Assembly: GCA_963695675.1 (NCBI GenBank)
Contig: CAVOGY010000007.1
Span: 186,001-250,000, forward strand
Source of the DNA: DASUPK01 sp963695675
GTDB taxonomy: Bacteria; Actinomycetota; Thermoleophilia; Solirubrobacterales; 70-9
Length of the DNA: 64,000 nt
Reading direction: 5' to 3'
Shown in pieces: positions 1-8,484 of this stretch. The notes beneath the pieces are model-generated. The model had not been told where the DNA came from and made no database searches. It saw nothing but the letters and a program-made list of their open reading frames with translations. Position numbers and translations under genes: made by a program. Each line of letters opens with the position of its first letter. Within the stretch, counting starts at the first letter, position 1.

Positions 1-1307
1 GACGTGCCCCCGGCGGAAACTTTGGATTCGATCGTCCGACCGGACTCGAGGGCCCGCCGAACCGCTTGCCGGGCGTCCTCGGGCACGCCGTCGAGCTCGG
101 AGTCGGTCAGCTCCGAAAGCACCTTGCCCGACTCGATCGCCGTCCGCACGAGACCGCTCACCAGTCCGTGGGCCTCGCGGAAGGGGACCCCCTCCCGCAC
201 CAGCGCGTCCGCGAGGTCGGTGGCGGCGAGCATCTCGTCTTCCGCCGCCGCCGCCAGCGCCTCCCGGTTGAACCGGATTCCGGCAAGCATGCCGGTGGCC
301 GCGGCCAGGCAGAGCTCGAGGTTGTCGATAGCGTCGAACAGAGGCTCCTTGTCCTCCTGGAGGTCCTTGCTGTAGCCGAGCGGCAGGGCGTGCATGGTGC
401 CGAGCAGGCTGGCGAGCGACGCCGCCACCCGTGGGGCCTTGCCGCGCAGCAGCTCAGCGGCATCGGGGTTCTTCTTCTGGGGCATGATGCTCGAGCCCGA
501 GGCGAAGGAGTCGGGCAGCTCACAGAAGCCGAACTCCTGGCTCGACCAGAGCACGATCTCGGAGCCGAGCCGGGAGAGATGCATGGCGCAGATCGCCGCG
601 GCCGAGAGGTAGTCGAGGGCGAAGTCCCGATTCGAAACCGCGTCCAGCGAGTTCGCGTAGGGGCGCTCGAAACCGAGGTCCTCCGCGAGCGCGTCGCGGT
701 CCACGTCCCAGTTGAGCCCGGCCACCGCCCCGGAGCCCGCGGGCATGTCCGTGGTGGCCTCTGCGGCGCGGAAGAAACGGCGGGCGTCGCGCTCGAACAT
801 CCAGAAGTAGGCGAGCAGGTGGTGGCCGAGGTAGACGGGCTGCGCGCGCTGTTGGTGGGTGTAGGCCGGGGCCGGCCAATCGCGGTGCGCCTCCGCCTGC
901 GTCGCCAGGGTCTCCATCAGGGACTCGAGCAGGGCGATCGCCCGGGCGGCATGCGCCCGCACCAACAGCGCCAGGTCGGTCGCCACCTGGTCGTTTCGCG
1001 ACCGCGCGGTGTGGAGCTTGCCGCCGAGCGGCCCAATCAGCTCGGTGAGGCGCCGCTCGATCGCCATGTGGATGTCCTCGTCGTCCTCGCGGAACGCGAA
1101 GGTCCCCTGATCGAGCTCGCCACCGACCTTGTCGAGGCCCTCGGTGATCTGCGCGAGCTCGTCCTCGTCGAGCACGCCGAGCTTCGCCAGCGCCCGGGCG
1201 TGGGCCTTGGACTGCTCGATGTCGAACGACCCCAGCCGCCAGTCGAAGGAGATCGAGGAGTTGATACGCCGGAAGAGCGGGTCCTGTTCTTCGCCAAAGC
1301 GAGTCAT
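1..1307 (-). CDS. argH: Argininosuccinate lyase, C-terminus cut by window edge
   Basis: Last step of arginine synthesis: argininosuccinate to arginine plus fumarate, in the cytoplasm. About 435 codons lie in the window; the family is usually 460-470 aa, so roughly 30 residues lie outside. The fumarase/lyase-superfamily signature GSSIMPQKKNP is at about residues 271-281, HTARSRND at 99-106 and THQQRAQP at 150-157. I chose the ATG at 1307 (MTRFGEEQ). An in-frame ATG at 1361 exists but lies inside the hairpin element upstream. It is last in the minus-strand block after cimA and the DegT gene. Its pathway partners argG, argD and argB are about 60 kb away at the other end of the window. Confidence 0.95.
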   Translation of the reverse strand, partial: MTRFGEEQDPLFRRINSSISFDWRLGSFDIEQSKAHARALAKLGVLDEDELAQITEGLDKVGGELDQGTFAFREDDEDIHMAIERRLTELIGPLGGKLHTARSRNDQVATDLALLVRAHAARAIALLESLMETLATQAEAHRDWPAPAYTHQQRAQPVYLGHHLLAYFWMFERDARRFFRAAEATTDMPAGSGAVAGLNWDVDRDALAEDLGFERPYANSLDAVSNRDFALDYLSAAAICAMHLSRLGSEIVLWSSQEFGFCELPDSFASGSSIMPQKKNPDAAELLRGKAPRVAASLASLLGTMHALPLGYSKDLQEDKEPLFDAIDNLELCLAAATGMLAGIRFNREALAAAAEDEMLAATDLADALVREGVPFREAHGLVSGLVRTAIESGKVLSELTDSELDGVPEDARQAVRRALESGRTIESKVSAGGT

Positions 1308-1310
1308 AAA

Positions 1311-1381
1311 ACGGGTTGCGCCTCCGACATAACACGAGTCGCGCTTGCGCGCGCCTCGCATTAACGGCGCACCCTCGCGTC
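1311..1381 (-). promoter_or_regulatory. Hairpin element directly upstream of argH (copy a)
   Basis: Read on the minus strand this is CGCGA-GGGTGCGCC, a long internal loop, then GGCGCAACCC-CGTTTT, running straight into the argH ATG. The arms GGGTGCGCC and GGCGCAACCC pair with one bulged A. The same flank and arms occur upstream of menB (21461-21504) and of a membrane-protein gene (39261-39301). A GGAG stretch that could serve as ribosome binding site lies at the 3' arm. Function unknown. Confidence 0.5.
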
Positions 1382-1385
1382 AAGT

Positions 1386-2540
1386 CTAGGGCCGGCGACC
1401 CAGGGCTTCGCCGAGCGCCGTACAGACCCGATCGACCTGTGACTCGGTCATCGAGGTGAAGAACGGCAGGGCGAGCGAGCGCTCGGAGACCCGCTCGGCG
1501 ATCGGGAACTCCCCGCCCACAAAGCCAAAACGCTCCCTGTAGGGCGGCAGCAGGTGGATGCAGGGCAGGTAGGCCTTGGAGGCGATCCCGTTCTGCGCGA
1601 GCGAAGAGATCACCGCGTCCCGATCCACACCCACCGGGAGCTGGACGACGAAGACGAACCAGCTGCGTCGCTCGTCGCCCCTGTTCTCGCAGGGGAGCAC
1701 GATGTCGTGATCATCATTCTCGCCCGCGGCCGCGGCACCGACCTGGGTGAGCCGCTCGCGGTAGAGGTCAGCGACGTTGTCGCGGGTGTCGAGCAGCTCG
1801 CCAATGCGCTCGACCTGAGCGATGCCGATCGCGGCCTGCAAGTCCGAGAGCCGGTAGTTGAAGCCGATGCGGTTGTGCTCCACCTCGGCCATGTCCGGCG
1901 CACGACCCTGGTTGCGCTCGCTCCTCACTCGCTCCGCGACCTCGCGCTGGGAGGTGACCAGGACCCCGCCCTCCCCGGTGGTCATCTGCTTGTTCGCATA
2001 GAAGGCGAACGTCGCGATGTTCCCGGCAGTGCCGATCCGCCGGCCCATTCGGTCCACGGCGCCGAGCGCCTGCGCCGCGTCCTCCATCATCCCGAGCCCT
2101 CGTTCGCCGGCGATCTCGGCCAGGGCCGGCAGGTCGGCCGGATAGCCGAAGATGTGGACGGGCAGGATCCCGGCGCTGGCGTCGGTCACCGCCGCCGCGA
2201 CCGCGGAGGGATCGACATTGAAGGTGACCGGGTCGATGTCGCAGAAGACGGGTCTTCCGCCCTCATAGAGGATCGAGTTGGCGGTCGCGACGAAGCTCAG
2301 TGGACTGGTGATCACCTCGTCGCCCTGCCCCCAGCCCATGGCCCTGACCCCGAGATGGAGCGCCGCGGTCCCGCTGGAGACCGCGACCGCGTAGCCGCCG
2401 CCCAGCCACTCGCCGAAGTCCTGCTCGAATTGCTCGAGCTTGGGGCCCAGCGAAAGGGAGCCAGAGCGGACGACTTCCAGCAGCAGCTCCTCCTCGCGCG
2501 GGCCGAGCTCAGGTCGTGCGAGCGGTATCGGTTCGTTCAC
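1386..2540 (-). CDS. DegT/DnrJ/EryC1/StrS-family PLP aminotransferase
   Basis: Fold-type I PLP enzyme of the sugar-aminotransferase family, which normally transaminates nucleotide-linked keto-sugars. From the GTG at 2540 it is 384 aa. The Schiff-base lysine is in YANKQMTTGEGG (about residue 184), preceded by the cofactor motif EDAAQALGA, and SSGTAALHLG lies near the N-terminus. An ATG at 2576 would overlap cimA by 68 bp; the GTG at 2540 starts at NEPIPLARP, the usual N-terminus, and overlaps cimA by 32 bp. No sugar-nucleotide genes adjoin it; it sits between cimA and argH, so the substrate is unknown. Confidence 0.88.
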   Translation of the reverse strand: MNEPIPLARPELGPREEELLLEVVRSGSLSLGPKLEQFEQDFGEWLGGGYAVAVSSGTAALHLGVRAMGWGQGDEVITSPLSFVATANSILYEGGRPVFCDIDPVTFNVDPSAVAAAVTDASAGILPVHIFGYPADLPALAEIAGERGLGMMEDAAQALGAVDRMGRRIGTAGNIATFAFYANKQMTTGEGGVLVTSQREVAERVRSERNQGRAPDMAEVEHNRIGFNYRLSDLQAAIGIAQVERIGELLDTRDNVADLYRERLTQVGAAAAGENDDHDIVLPCENRGDERRSWFVFVVQLPVGVDRDAVISSLAQNGIASKAYLPCIHLLPPYRERFGFVGGEFPIAERVSERSLALPFFTSMTESQVDRVCTALGEALGRRP

Positions 2541-4110
2541 TCGGTGCGGAGCCCTGTTCGCGTGGCTGGAAGGCATACTCGAGCGAGTCGACCAGGGCCT
2601 CCCAAGAGGCCTCGATGATGTTCTCCGAGACCCCGATAGATCCCCACTCGCGCTCCCCGTCCGAGGAGTCGAGCAGTACCCGGGTGACCGCGCCGGTTCC
2701 GTGGTGCTCGTCGAGGATCCGGACCTTGTAGTTGGTCAGCTCGATGTCCGCCAGGTGCGGATGCCGGTCGGTGATCGCTCCGCGCAGCGCCTTGTCGAGC
2801 GCGTTCACCGGGCCGTTGCCCTCGGCGGTGCGCAGATAGCGCTCGCCGTCCACCCATATCTTGATCGTGGCCTCGGTGACGACCTTGCCGTCTTCGCGCT
2901 TCTCGACCAGTACCCGGAAGCCCTCCAGCCGGAAGAGGGACTCGTAGTGATCGCCCTCCCGGCGCAGGAGCAGATCGAAGGAGGCGTCGGCCGCCTCGTA
3001 GTGGTAGCCGCGATGCTCGCGCTCCTTCAGGGTGCGTAGGGCCCTCGCCGCCTGCTCGTCGTCGAGCGTGATGCCCGAGCGCTCCGCCCGCTGAAGAACC
3101 GTCCCCTTGCCGGAGAGCTCGGAGACCACCAGCTCGCGCTCGTTGCCGATCTGAGCCGGATCCATGTGCTCGAAGGTCCGAGTGTCGGCATTGACCCCGG
3201 CCACGTGCATGCCGCCCTTGTGGGCGAAGGCGTTGCGGCCGACGAAGGGCTGGTCGGGGTCGGGCGTGATGTTGAGCAGCTCGTCGACGAAGTGTGCGAT
3301 CCCGGTAAGCCGGACGAGCTGCTCGTCGGTGACGCAGCGATAACCCATCTTCAACTGTAGGGCGGGCAGGATCGAGGTCAGGTTGGCGTTGCCGGTCCGC
3401 TCCCCGACGCCGTTCATCGTGCCCTGCACGAGGTTCGCCCCCTGCTCGACGGCTGCCAGCGAGTTCGCGACCGCACACTCCAGATCGTTGTGGGTGTGAA
3501 TACCAACGGCGACGTCGAGAGCATCGACCATCGCCGTGGTCGCCTCGGCGATCTGGGCGGGCAGGCTGGAGCCGTTCGTGTCGCAGAGCGTGACGTTCTC
3601 GGCGCCCGCCTCCGCAGCCGCCTGGAGGCACTCGAGGGCGTAGCCCGCGTCGTTGCGGTAGCCGTCGAAGAAGTGCTCGGCGTCGTAGATCACCCGCTTG
3701 CCCGCCCCCACCAGGTGGGCGATCGAGTCGCGGATCATCGCCAGGTTCTCCTCGCGGCTCACCTTGGTGACCTTCTCGAGGTGCAGGCCCCAGGTCTTGC
3801 CGACCAGCGTCACCACCGGGGCGAAGCCCGTGGCGAGCAGCCGCAGCGCCTCGTCCTCGGCGGCCTCAGTGTCGCGGCGCCGGGTCATGCCGAAGGCACA
3901 GACGGCGGCCTGATCGAGCTCGACGTCGGCGAGCATCTCGAAGAGCTCGAGCTCTTTCGGGTTCGAGCCCGGGAAGCCCGCCTCGATGAAGTGGATGCCG
4001 AGCTCGTCGAGCTTGCGGACCACCCGCACCTTCTCCTGCGCAGAGAGCGACATGCCCTGGCCCTGCATGCCGTCGCGCAAAGTCGTGTCGTAGAGGAGTA
4101 TCTGTCGCAT
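2509..4110 (-). CDS. cimA: (R)-citramalate synthase
   Basis: Condenses pyruvate and acetyl-CoA to (R)-citramalate, the first step of threonine-independent isoleucine synthesis. It is 533 aa with an HMGL-like TIM barrel (DTTLRDGMQGQG at residues 8-19, metal ligands in HTHNDLECA) and a C-terminal LeuA-type dimer/allosteric domain. The GMQGQGM form in place of the GEQSPG of LeuA, and the separate leuA at 11013-12620, support citramalate synthase over isopropylmalate synthase. LeuB, LeuC and LeuD normally process citramalate too, which fits the shared block. AAAGG lies upstream of the ATG. Exact substrate choice is inference from family. Confidence 0.9.
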   Translation of the reverse strand: MRQILLYDTTLRDGMQGQGMSLSAQEKVRVVRKLDELGIHFIEAGFPGSNPKELELFEMLADVELDQAAVCAFGMTRRRDTEAAEDEALRLLATGFAPVVTLVGKTWGLHLEKVTKVSREENLAMIRDSIAHLVGAGKRVIYDAEHFFDGYRNDAGYALECLQAAAEAGAENVTLCDTNGSSLPAQIAEATTAMVDALDVAVGIHTHNDLECAVANSLAAVEQGANLVQGTMNGVGERTGNANLTSILPALQLKMGYRCVTDEQLVRLTGIAHFVDELLNITPDPDQPFVGRNAFAHKGGMHVAGVNADTRTFEHMDPAQIGNERELVVSELSGKGTVLQRAERSGITLDDEQAARALRTLKEREHRGYHYEAADASFDLLLRREGDHYESLFRLEGFRVLVEKREDGKVVTEATIKIWVDGERYLRTAEGNGPVNALDKALRGAITDRHPHLADIELTNYKVRILDEHHGTGAVTRVLLDSSDGEREWGSIGVSENIIEASWEALVDSLEYAFQPREQGSAPSERTDTARTT

Positions 4111-4229
4111 CGCTGCCTTTCTGGCTTCGTCAACGGCGGCCTCCTCCGCTTCGCGTCCGGGGGTCGCGGGGGCGGACTGGAGTGGCCGCTAGGCGGCCTG
4201 CGTAATTCGCCCTGTGAAGCGGTGCAGCA

Positions 4230-5270
4230 TCAGGAACCCAATGTACCGGAGGCGGGTTCTCCAACCTCCTCGGCCTCCACCTCGGCACGCGTCGGGTCAG
4301 GCGGTGGCGTGCCGGTGGGCTCCCCGACCGGATCGAGCCACTCGCGGTACTCCTCGAGGCGCCCGTGGAGCGCGTCGTCGAACTTGCCCTGGATCACGCG
4401 GGTGATCTCGCCGGGGTCGCCCAGGTTGTGATCGTCGATCTCACGGATCGGCACCAGCTCGGCGGCCGTGCCGGTCAGAAAGACCTCCTCGGCCAGGTAG
4501 AGCTCGGCGCGCGCGACGTCGCGCTCGACGACCGTGTAGCCGAGGTCGCGCGCGATCTGAATCACCGACTTGCGGTTGATCCCGTCGAGAATCGACGAGC
4601 TGTGACCGGGGGTGACGATCGCGCCCTCGCGGACCAGGTAGATGTTCTCGCCGGAGCCCTCGCAGACGAAGCCGCGCTCATCGAGCAGGATGGCTTCGTC
4701 ATAGCCGGCGTTGGCGCTCTCGGTCTTGGCGAGGATGGAGTTGAGGTACTGGCCCGAGGCCTTGGCGTGCGGGATCAGCCCGGCGGGCGAGATCCGCCGC
4801 CAGGAGGAGACCTTGGCGCTGACGCCCTTCTTCTTGCCCTCCTCGCCCAGATACGCGCCCCAGGGCCAGACGGCGATGACGACGTCAACCGGCGCGCTCT
4901 TGGCGTAGAGGCCCATCTCGCCGTAGCCTCGGAAGGCGAGCGGGCGGATGTAGCAGCTGCGCAGGCCGTTGCGGCGGATCAGCTCCTTGGTCGCCGCCCG
5001 AATCTCCTCGAGCGAGTAGGAGAGCGGCAGATAGTAGAGCTCGGCGGACTTGGCGAGGCGGTCGAGATGGTCCTGGTGGCGGAAGATCGCCGGGCCGATC
5101 TCCGCGTCGTAGCAGCGGATTCCCTCGAACACGCCGCTGCCGTAGTGGAGCCCATGAGTGAGGACGTGCACGTTCGCCTCGTCCCAGGGGACGAACTCAC
5201 CGTTCTTCCAGATCAACTCGGCCTTCTCCACGAGTCGGTCAGTATGAACGATGCGCGTCACGCGGGGCAA
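4230..5270 (-). CDS. ilvE: Branched-chain amino acid aminotransferase
   Basis: Final transamination giving Leu, Ile and Val, PLP-dependent, fold type IV. It is 346 aa with the Schiff-base lysine in HAKASGQYLN (K170), the GVFEGIRCY motif near residue 46 and the phosphate-binding GINRKSV motif. Bacterial IlvE is about 300-310 aa; the extra length is a Pro/Glu-rich tail after about residue 318 that is probably disordered. It starts 12 bp after the end of leuB, so it is very likely cotranscribed with it. Confidence 0.95.
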   Translation of the reverse strand: MPRVTRIVHTDRLVEKAELIWKNGEFVPWDEANVHVLTHGLHYGSGVFEGIRCYDAEIGPAIFRHQDHLDRLAKSAELYYLPLSYSLEEIRAATKELIRRNGLRSCYIRPLAFRGYGEMGLYAKSAPVDVVIAVWPWGAYLGEEGKKKGVSAKVSSWRRISPAGLIPHAKASGQYLNSILAKTESANAGYDEAILLDERGFVCEGSGENIYLVREGAIVTPGHSSSILDGINRKSVIQIARDLGYTVVERDVARAELYLAEEVFLTGTAAELVPIREIDDHNLGDPGEITRVIQGKFDDALHGRLEEYREWLDPVGEPTGTPPPDPTRAEVEAEEVGEPASGTLGS

Positions 5271-5282
5271 CAGAATTCCTGC

Positions 5283-6331
5283 CTAAAGCCCCGCAATCAC
5301 CGCCGTAGTCATCTCTTCGGTCCCCACGTCCCGCGTGCCCTCGCCGCCGGCGAGGTCGGGCGTGCGCAGGCCCTCCGCCAGGGCGGCGTCCACGGCGCGC
5401 TCGATCCGATCCGCATCCTCGTGCATCCCGAGGCCGTAGCGCAGCATCATCGCCACGGACAGGATGGTCGCCAGGGGGTTGGCTATTCCCTTGCCGGCGA
5501 TGTCCGGCGCCGAGCCGTGGACCGGCTCGAACAGCCCGGGTCCCTTCTCCCCCAGGCTCGCCGAGGGCAGCATTCCGAGTGAGCCGGTGAGCATCGCCGC
5601 CTCGTCGCTGAGGATGTCGCCGAAGAGGTTCTCGGTCACGATCACGTCGAACTCGGTCGGGCGCGCGACCAGCTGCATCGCCGCGTTGTCGACCAGCAGG
5701 TGGTCGCAATTCGATCCCTTCGTACTCGGGCCCGAGGCGGTTGACGGTCTCACGCCAGAGCCGCGAGGTCTCGAGTACGTTTGCCTTGTCGACGGAGGTG
5801 ACCCGGCTCCGCCGCTCGCCCGCCGCCTCGAACGCGACCCGCGCGATCCGCTCGATCTCCTCGACCGAATAGGCGCAGTCGTCATGGGCGCGGTCGCCGT
5901 CGCGCCCTGACTCGCCGAAGTAGATCCCGCCGGTGAGCTCGCGCACGACCAACAGGTCGGTCCCCTCGATTCGATCCCGTTCTCAGCGGGCTGGCGTCCA
6001 ACAGCGCCTCGCTCGGGCGCACCGGCCTGAGGTTCGCGAACAGCCCGAGGCCCTTGCGTAGCCCGAGCAACCCCTGCTCGGGGCGGGGCGCGTCGGGATC
6101 GGTCGTATCCCACTTGGGCCCTCCGACGGCGCAGAGCAGGACGGCATCGGACTCGCGACATGCCTCGAGCACCTCGTCTGTGAGCGGGGTGCCGTACTCG
6201 TCGATCGAGGCACCCCCGATCGCGTGCTCGGCGATCTCGAAGTCGCCGACCGCCTGCAGCACCCGGTACGCAGCCTCGGCGAGCTCCGGGCCGATGCCGT
6301 CGCCGGGGAGCAGGGCGATTCGCTGGCTCAT
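5283..6331 (-). pseudogene. leuB: 3-isopropylmalate dehydrogenase, two apparent +1 frameshifts
   Basis: Oxidative decarboxylation of 3-isopropylmalate (NAD+ dependent). All family blocks are present but in three frames. Frame one (from 6331) has LLPGDGIGPELAEAAYRVL to PVRPSEALLDASPLR; frame two has VVRELTGGIYFGESG to GPEYEGIE; frame three has DHLLVDNAAMQL, NLFGDILSDEAA, GSAPDIAGKGIANP and the C-terminus. Each change equals one extra base, near 5971-5982 and 5703-5718, and both sites contain GGGATCGAAT on the coding strand. Removing one base at each gives a normal enzyme of about 348 aa. As written, translation stops after 149 aa. Every other leucine gene looks intact, so sequencing error is the first explanation. 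Confidence 0.85.
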
Positions 6332-6341
6332 GCCAGAGACT

Positions 6342-7148
6342 CTATGCGGCGTCGATATTCAGCCGCACGTAGCGCAGCTCGTCGGAGTTCTGGATCGATT
6401 CCAGGACAGCCTCGGTGAAGGGCTCTCTCAGGTCCTCGGGCAGCCGCGCCCGGTGGGTGGCGAGACCACACGCCGAGATGAAGTCGCGTGGGTCCTCCGG
6501 GAGGAGGACCGAGACCTCCTCCAGCCAACACCGGACCTCGTCGAATCCTGCGCCGCGAAGCCTCCTCTCGGTCTCCTCCGGCCCGTAGAAGTTCCACGGA
6601 GCGTAGTCCGCGACGTGAGCGGCGAACGGCTGGTTGGCCGAGGCTGCCTTTACGGCCTTGACCCACGCCTTCACGTTGCCGCGGCCGCCGCATTGAGCGA
6701 CCAGCCTGCCGCCCGGCCGGATGACGGATCGCAGGCGCGAGAAGAGCCGATCGTGGTCGCGGATCCAGTGGAAGGTCGCGTTGGAGAAGACCGAGTCGAC
6801 AGTGTCCACATCGGCCTCAGCCCGGATCAGGGCCGGCTCCAGGTCGAGCAGATCTGAGGTGATCAGCGCGACCCGGTCGTCTTCCGCGAACGCCTCCCGC
6901 GCCACCTCGATCATCGAGGGAGATCCATCGACGCCGATCACCCGCCCATCCGGCAGCTTGTCGAGCAGCAACTTGGTCGCGCGGCCGGAGCCGCAGCCGG
7001 CGTCGAGCACGGTCTCATCACCCTCCAGCGGCAGGCGCTCCAGCACCTTGCGCGCCCACTCCTCCTGGGGCGCCGCGAGGCGGTCGTAGTTCCTCGCGTC
7101 CCAGTCGGTCGTGGTGTGCCGGCTCAGGGAGCCTTCGTCAGCCGGCAC
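6342..7148 (-). CDS. Trans-aconitate methyltransferase-like SAM methyltransferase, copy 2
   Basis: Class I Rossmann methyltransferase, 268 aa from the GTG at 7148 (an ATG at 7175 would overlap the previous gene further). The SAM-binding motif VLDAGCGSGRATKLL is near residue 50, followed by VIGVDGSPSMIEVA, then FSNATFHWIRDHD and the post-motif III RPGGRLVAQCGG. The closest family I recognise is Tam (trans-aconitate 2-methyltransferase). It overlaps the end of its neighbour and paralogue at 7138-7917 by 11 bp, and is followed 10 bp later by leuB. Substrate unknown; the setting suggests a tricarboxylate or isopropylmalate-like acid. Confidence 0.8.
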   Translation of the reverse strand: MPADEGSLSRHTTTDWDARNYDRLAAPQEEWARKVLERLPLEGDETVLDAGCGSGRATKLLLDKLPDGRVIGVDGSPSMIEVAREAFAEDDRVALITSDLLDLEPALIRAEADVDTVDSVFSNATFHWIRDHDRLFSRLRSVIRPGGRLVAQCGGRGNVKAWVKAVKAASANQPFAAHVADYAPWNFYGPEETERRLRGAGFDEVRCWLEEVSVLLPEDPRDFISACGLATHRARLPEDLREPFTEAVLESIQNSDELRYVRLNIDAA

Positions 7149-7917
7149 TGGTCGCCTCGATGTTGAGGCGCACATAGTTGAGGGTCAGCGGGTCGTCCTC
7201 CAGCTCGAGCACCGCCTCGGCAAAGGAGCGGCGCATCCCCTCCGGCAGGCGGGAGAGGTGCGGCCCCATCGTGACCGTGGTGGTGAAGTCGTAGGGATGC
7301 TCGGGCTGCACTGGCTTGTTCTCGAGCCAACAGCGGGTCCGATCAAAACCGGCGTTGCGCAGGCGCGCCTCGGTCTCGCCCGGTGAGGCGAAGTTCCACA
7401 TGATCGTCATGCCCTCGAAGTGGCCGGCGAACTCCGGACGGGTGGCGACGCTGACGATCGCCTGCGCGTGCTTCGCAACATTGCCCTCTCCCCCACACTG
7501 CGCGTTCAGTCGGCCGCCGGGCTTGAGCGCGGCGTGCAGGCGAGAGAAGAGCAGGTCGTGGTCCGGGACCCAGTGAAAAGTCGCAGTGGAAAAGATCACG
7601 TCGACCGGGTCAGGGATCTCGAGCTCAGAGAGGTCGGCCACCAGGTAGTCGGCGCGGTCGCCGAGGGCCTCACGGGCCTTCTCGATCATCGACTCGGAAG
7701 CGTCGACGCAGAGAACCCGGCCCTCCGGGAGGCGCTCGAGCAGCTTTGCCGTGACGCGTCCGGATCCGCAGCCGGCGTCCATCACCAGCTCGTCGCCGGC
7801 GAGCTCGAGGCGGTCGAGCACCTCGAGGCCCCACTCGTACTGCGGGTCGGAGACCCGGTCGTAGGTCTGGGCGTCCCACTCGCGGGGCCCAACGTTCATG
7901 GGGCCGGCCGCGCTCAA
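7138..7917 (-). CDS. Trans-aconitate methyltransferase-like SAM methyltransferase, copy 1
   Basis: A 259-aa class I methyltransferase, clearly paralogous to 6342-7148: same order of motifs (VMDAGCGSGRVTAKLLERLP, VLCVDASESMIEKA, FSTATFHWVPDHDLLFSRL, KPGGRLNAQCGGEGN) and similar C-terminus (LNYVRLNIEA against LRYVRLNIDA). Its ATG overlaps the stop of leuD by 4 bp (ATGA), so the two are probably translationally coupled. Yeast Tmt1, a functional analogue, methylates trans-aconitate and 3-isopropylmalate, so a role with leucine-pathway acids is a reasonable but untested inference. Confidence 0.82.
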   Translation of the reverse strand: MSAAGPMNVGPREWDAQTYDRVSDPQYEWGLEVLDRLELAGDELVMDAGCGSGRVTAKLLERLPEGRVLCVDASESMIEKAREALGDRADYLVADLSELEIPDPVDVIFSTATFHWVPDHDLLFSRLHAALKPGGRLNAQCGGEGNVAKHAQAIVSVATRPEFAGHFEGMTIMWNFASPGETEARLRNAGFDRTRCWLENKPVQPEHPYDFTTTVTMGPHLSRLPEGMRRSFAEAVLELEDDPLTLNYVRLNIEATSAG

Positions 7918-8483
7918 AGCGAGGTGGTCACCGGACCGGTGTCGGCGCGGCCCGCAGCCTCGAACTCGTCGATTGCGTCAGCCCGCTGCAGCGTCATCGC
8001 CACGTCGTCGAGCCCGTTCAGCAGGCGGTGCTTGATGTCCTCGTCGATCTCGAACTGGAAGACACCCTCGGCGCAATTCACGGTCTGGTCGTCGAGGTCG
8101 ATGCGCGCCTCGCCGGTCCCGCCGACGGCCCGGCAGTGCTCCTCGTCGAGGACCACGGGCAGCAGCCCGTTCTTCGTGCAGTTCGAATAGAAGATGTCCG
8201 AGAACGAGGGAGCGATGACGGCGTCGAACCCGTAGTCCTTGAGCGCCCAGACGGCGTGCTCGCGGGAGGAGCCCGAGCCGAAGTTCCGGCCCGTGACCAG
8301 GATCGGGTGCGGCTCGAGCTCGATCTCGCCGGAGCGGAACCAGTCGTAGAAGAGGAACTCCCCGAAACCGGTGCGCTCGATCCGCTTCAGGAACTGCTTG
8401 GGGATGATCTGGTCGGTGTCGACGTCCGAGCGATCCAAAACCGCAACGCGGCCCTCGATGATGTCAACTGGATCCATCGCCAT
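7914..8483 (-). CDS. leuD: 3-isopropylmalate dehydratase small subunit
   Basis: Swivel domain of isopropylmalate isomerase; with LeuC converts 2- to 3-isopropylmalate. It is 189 aa, the usual size, with DVDTDQIIPKQFLKRI near the N-terminus and the GRNFGSGSSREHAVWAL loop. It lies 1 bp downstream of leuC and overlaps the following methyltransferase by 4 bp, giving tight coupling. Probably also serves citraconate hydration in the CimA isoleucine route. Confidence 0.97.
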   Translation of the reverse strand: MAMDPVDIIEGRVAVLDRSDVDTDQIIPKQFLKRIERTGFGEFLFYDWFRSGEIELEPHPILVTGRNFGSGSSREHAVWALKDYGFDAVIAPSFSDIFYSNCTKNGLLPVVLDEEHCRAVGGTGEARIDLDDQTVNCAEGVFQFEIDEDIKHRLLNGLDDVAMTLQRADAIDEFEAAGRADTGPVTTSL

Positions 8484-8484
8484 C

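Noticed and set aside
1304..1330. Upstream ORF MSEAQPVL overlapping the argH start by ATGA
   Set aside because: Lies wholly in the hairpin element and has no ribosome site; no codon bias to suggest arginine attenuation.
4189..4230. Short ORF MLHRFTGRITQAA before cimA, ending in a hairpin (GGCCGC-CTA-GCGGCC)
   Set aside because: Only one Ile, one Leu and no Val codon, so it does not look like a branched-chain leader peptide; the hairpin has no T-run.
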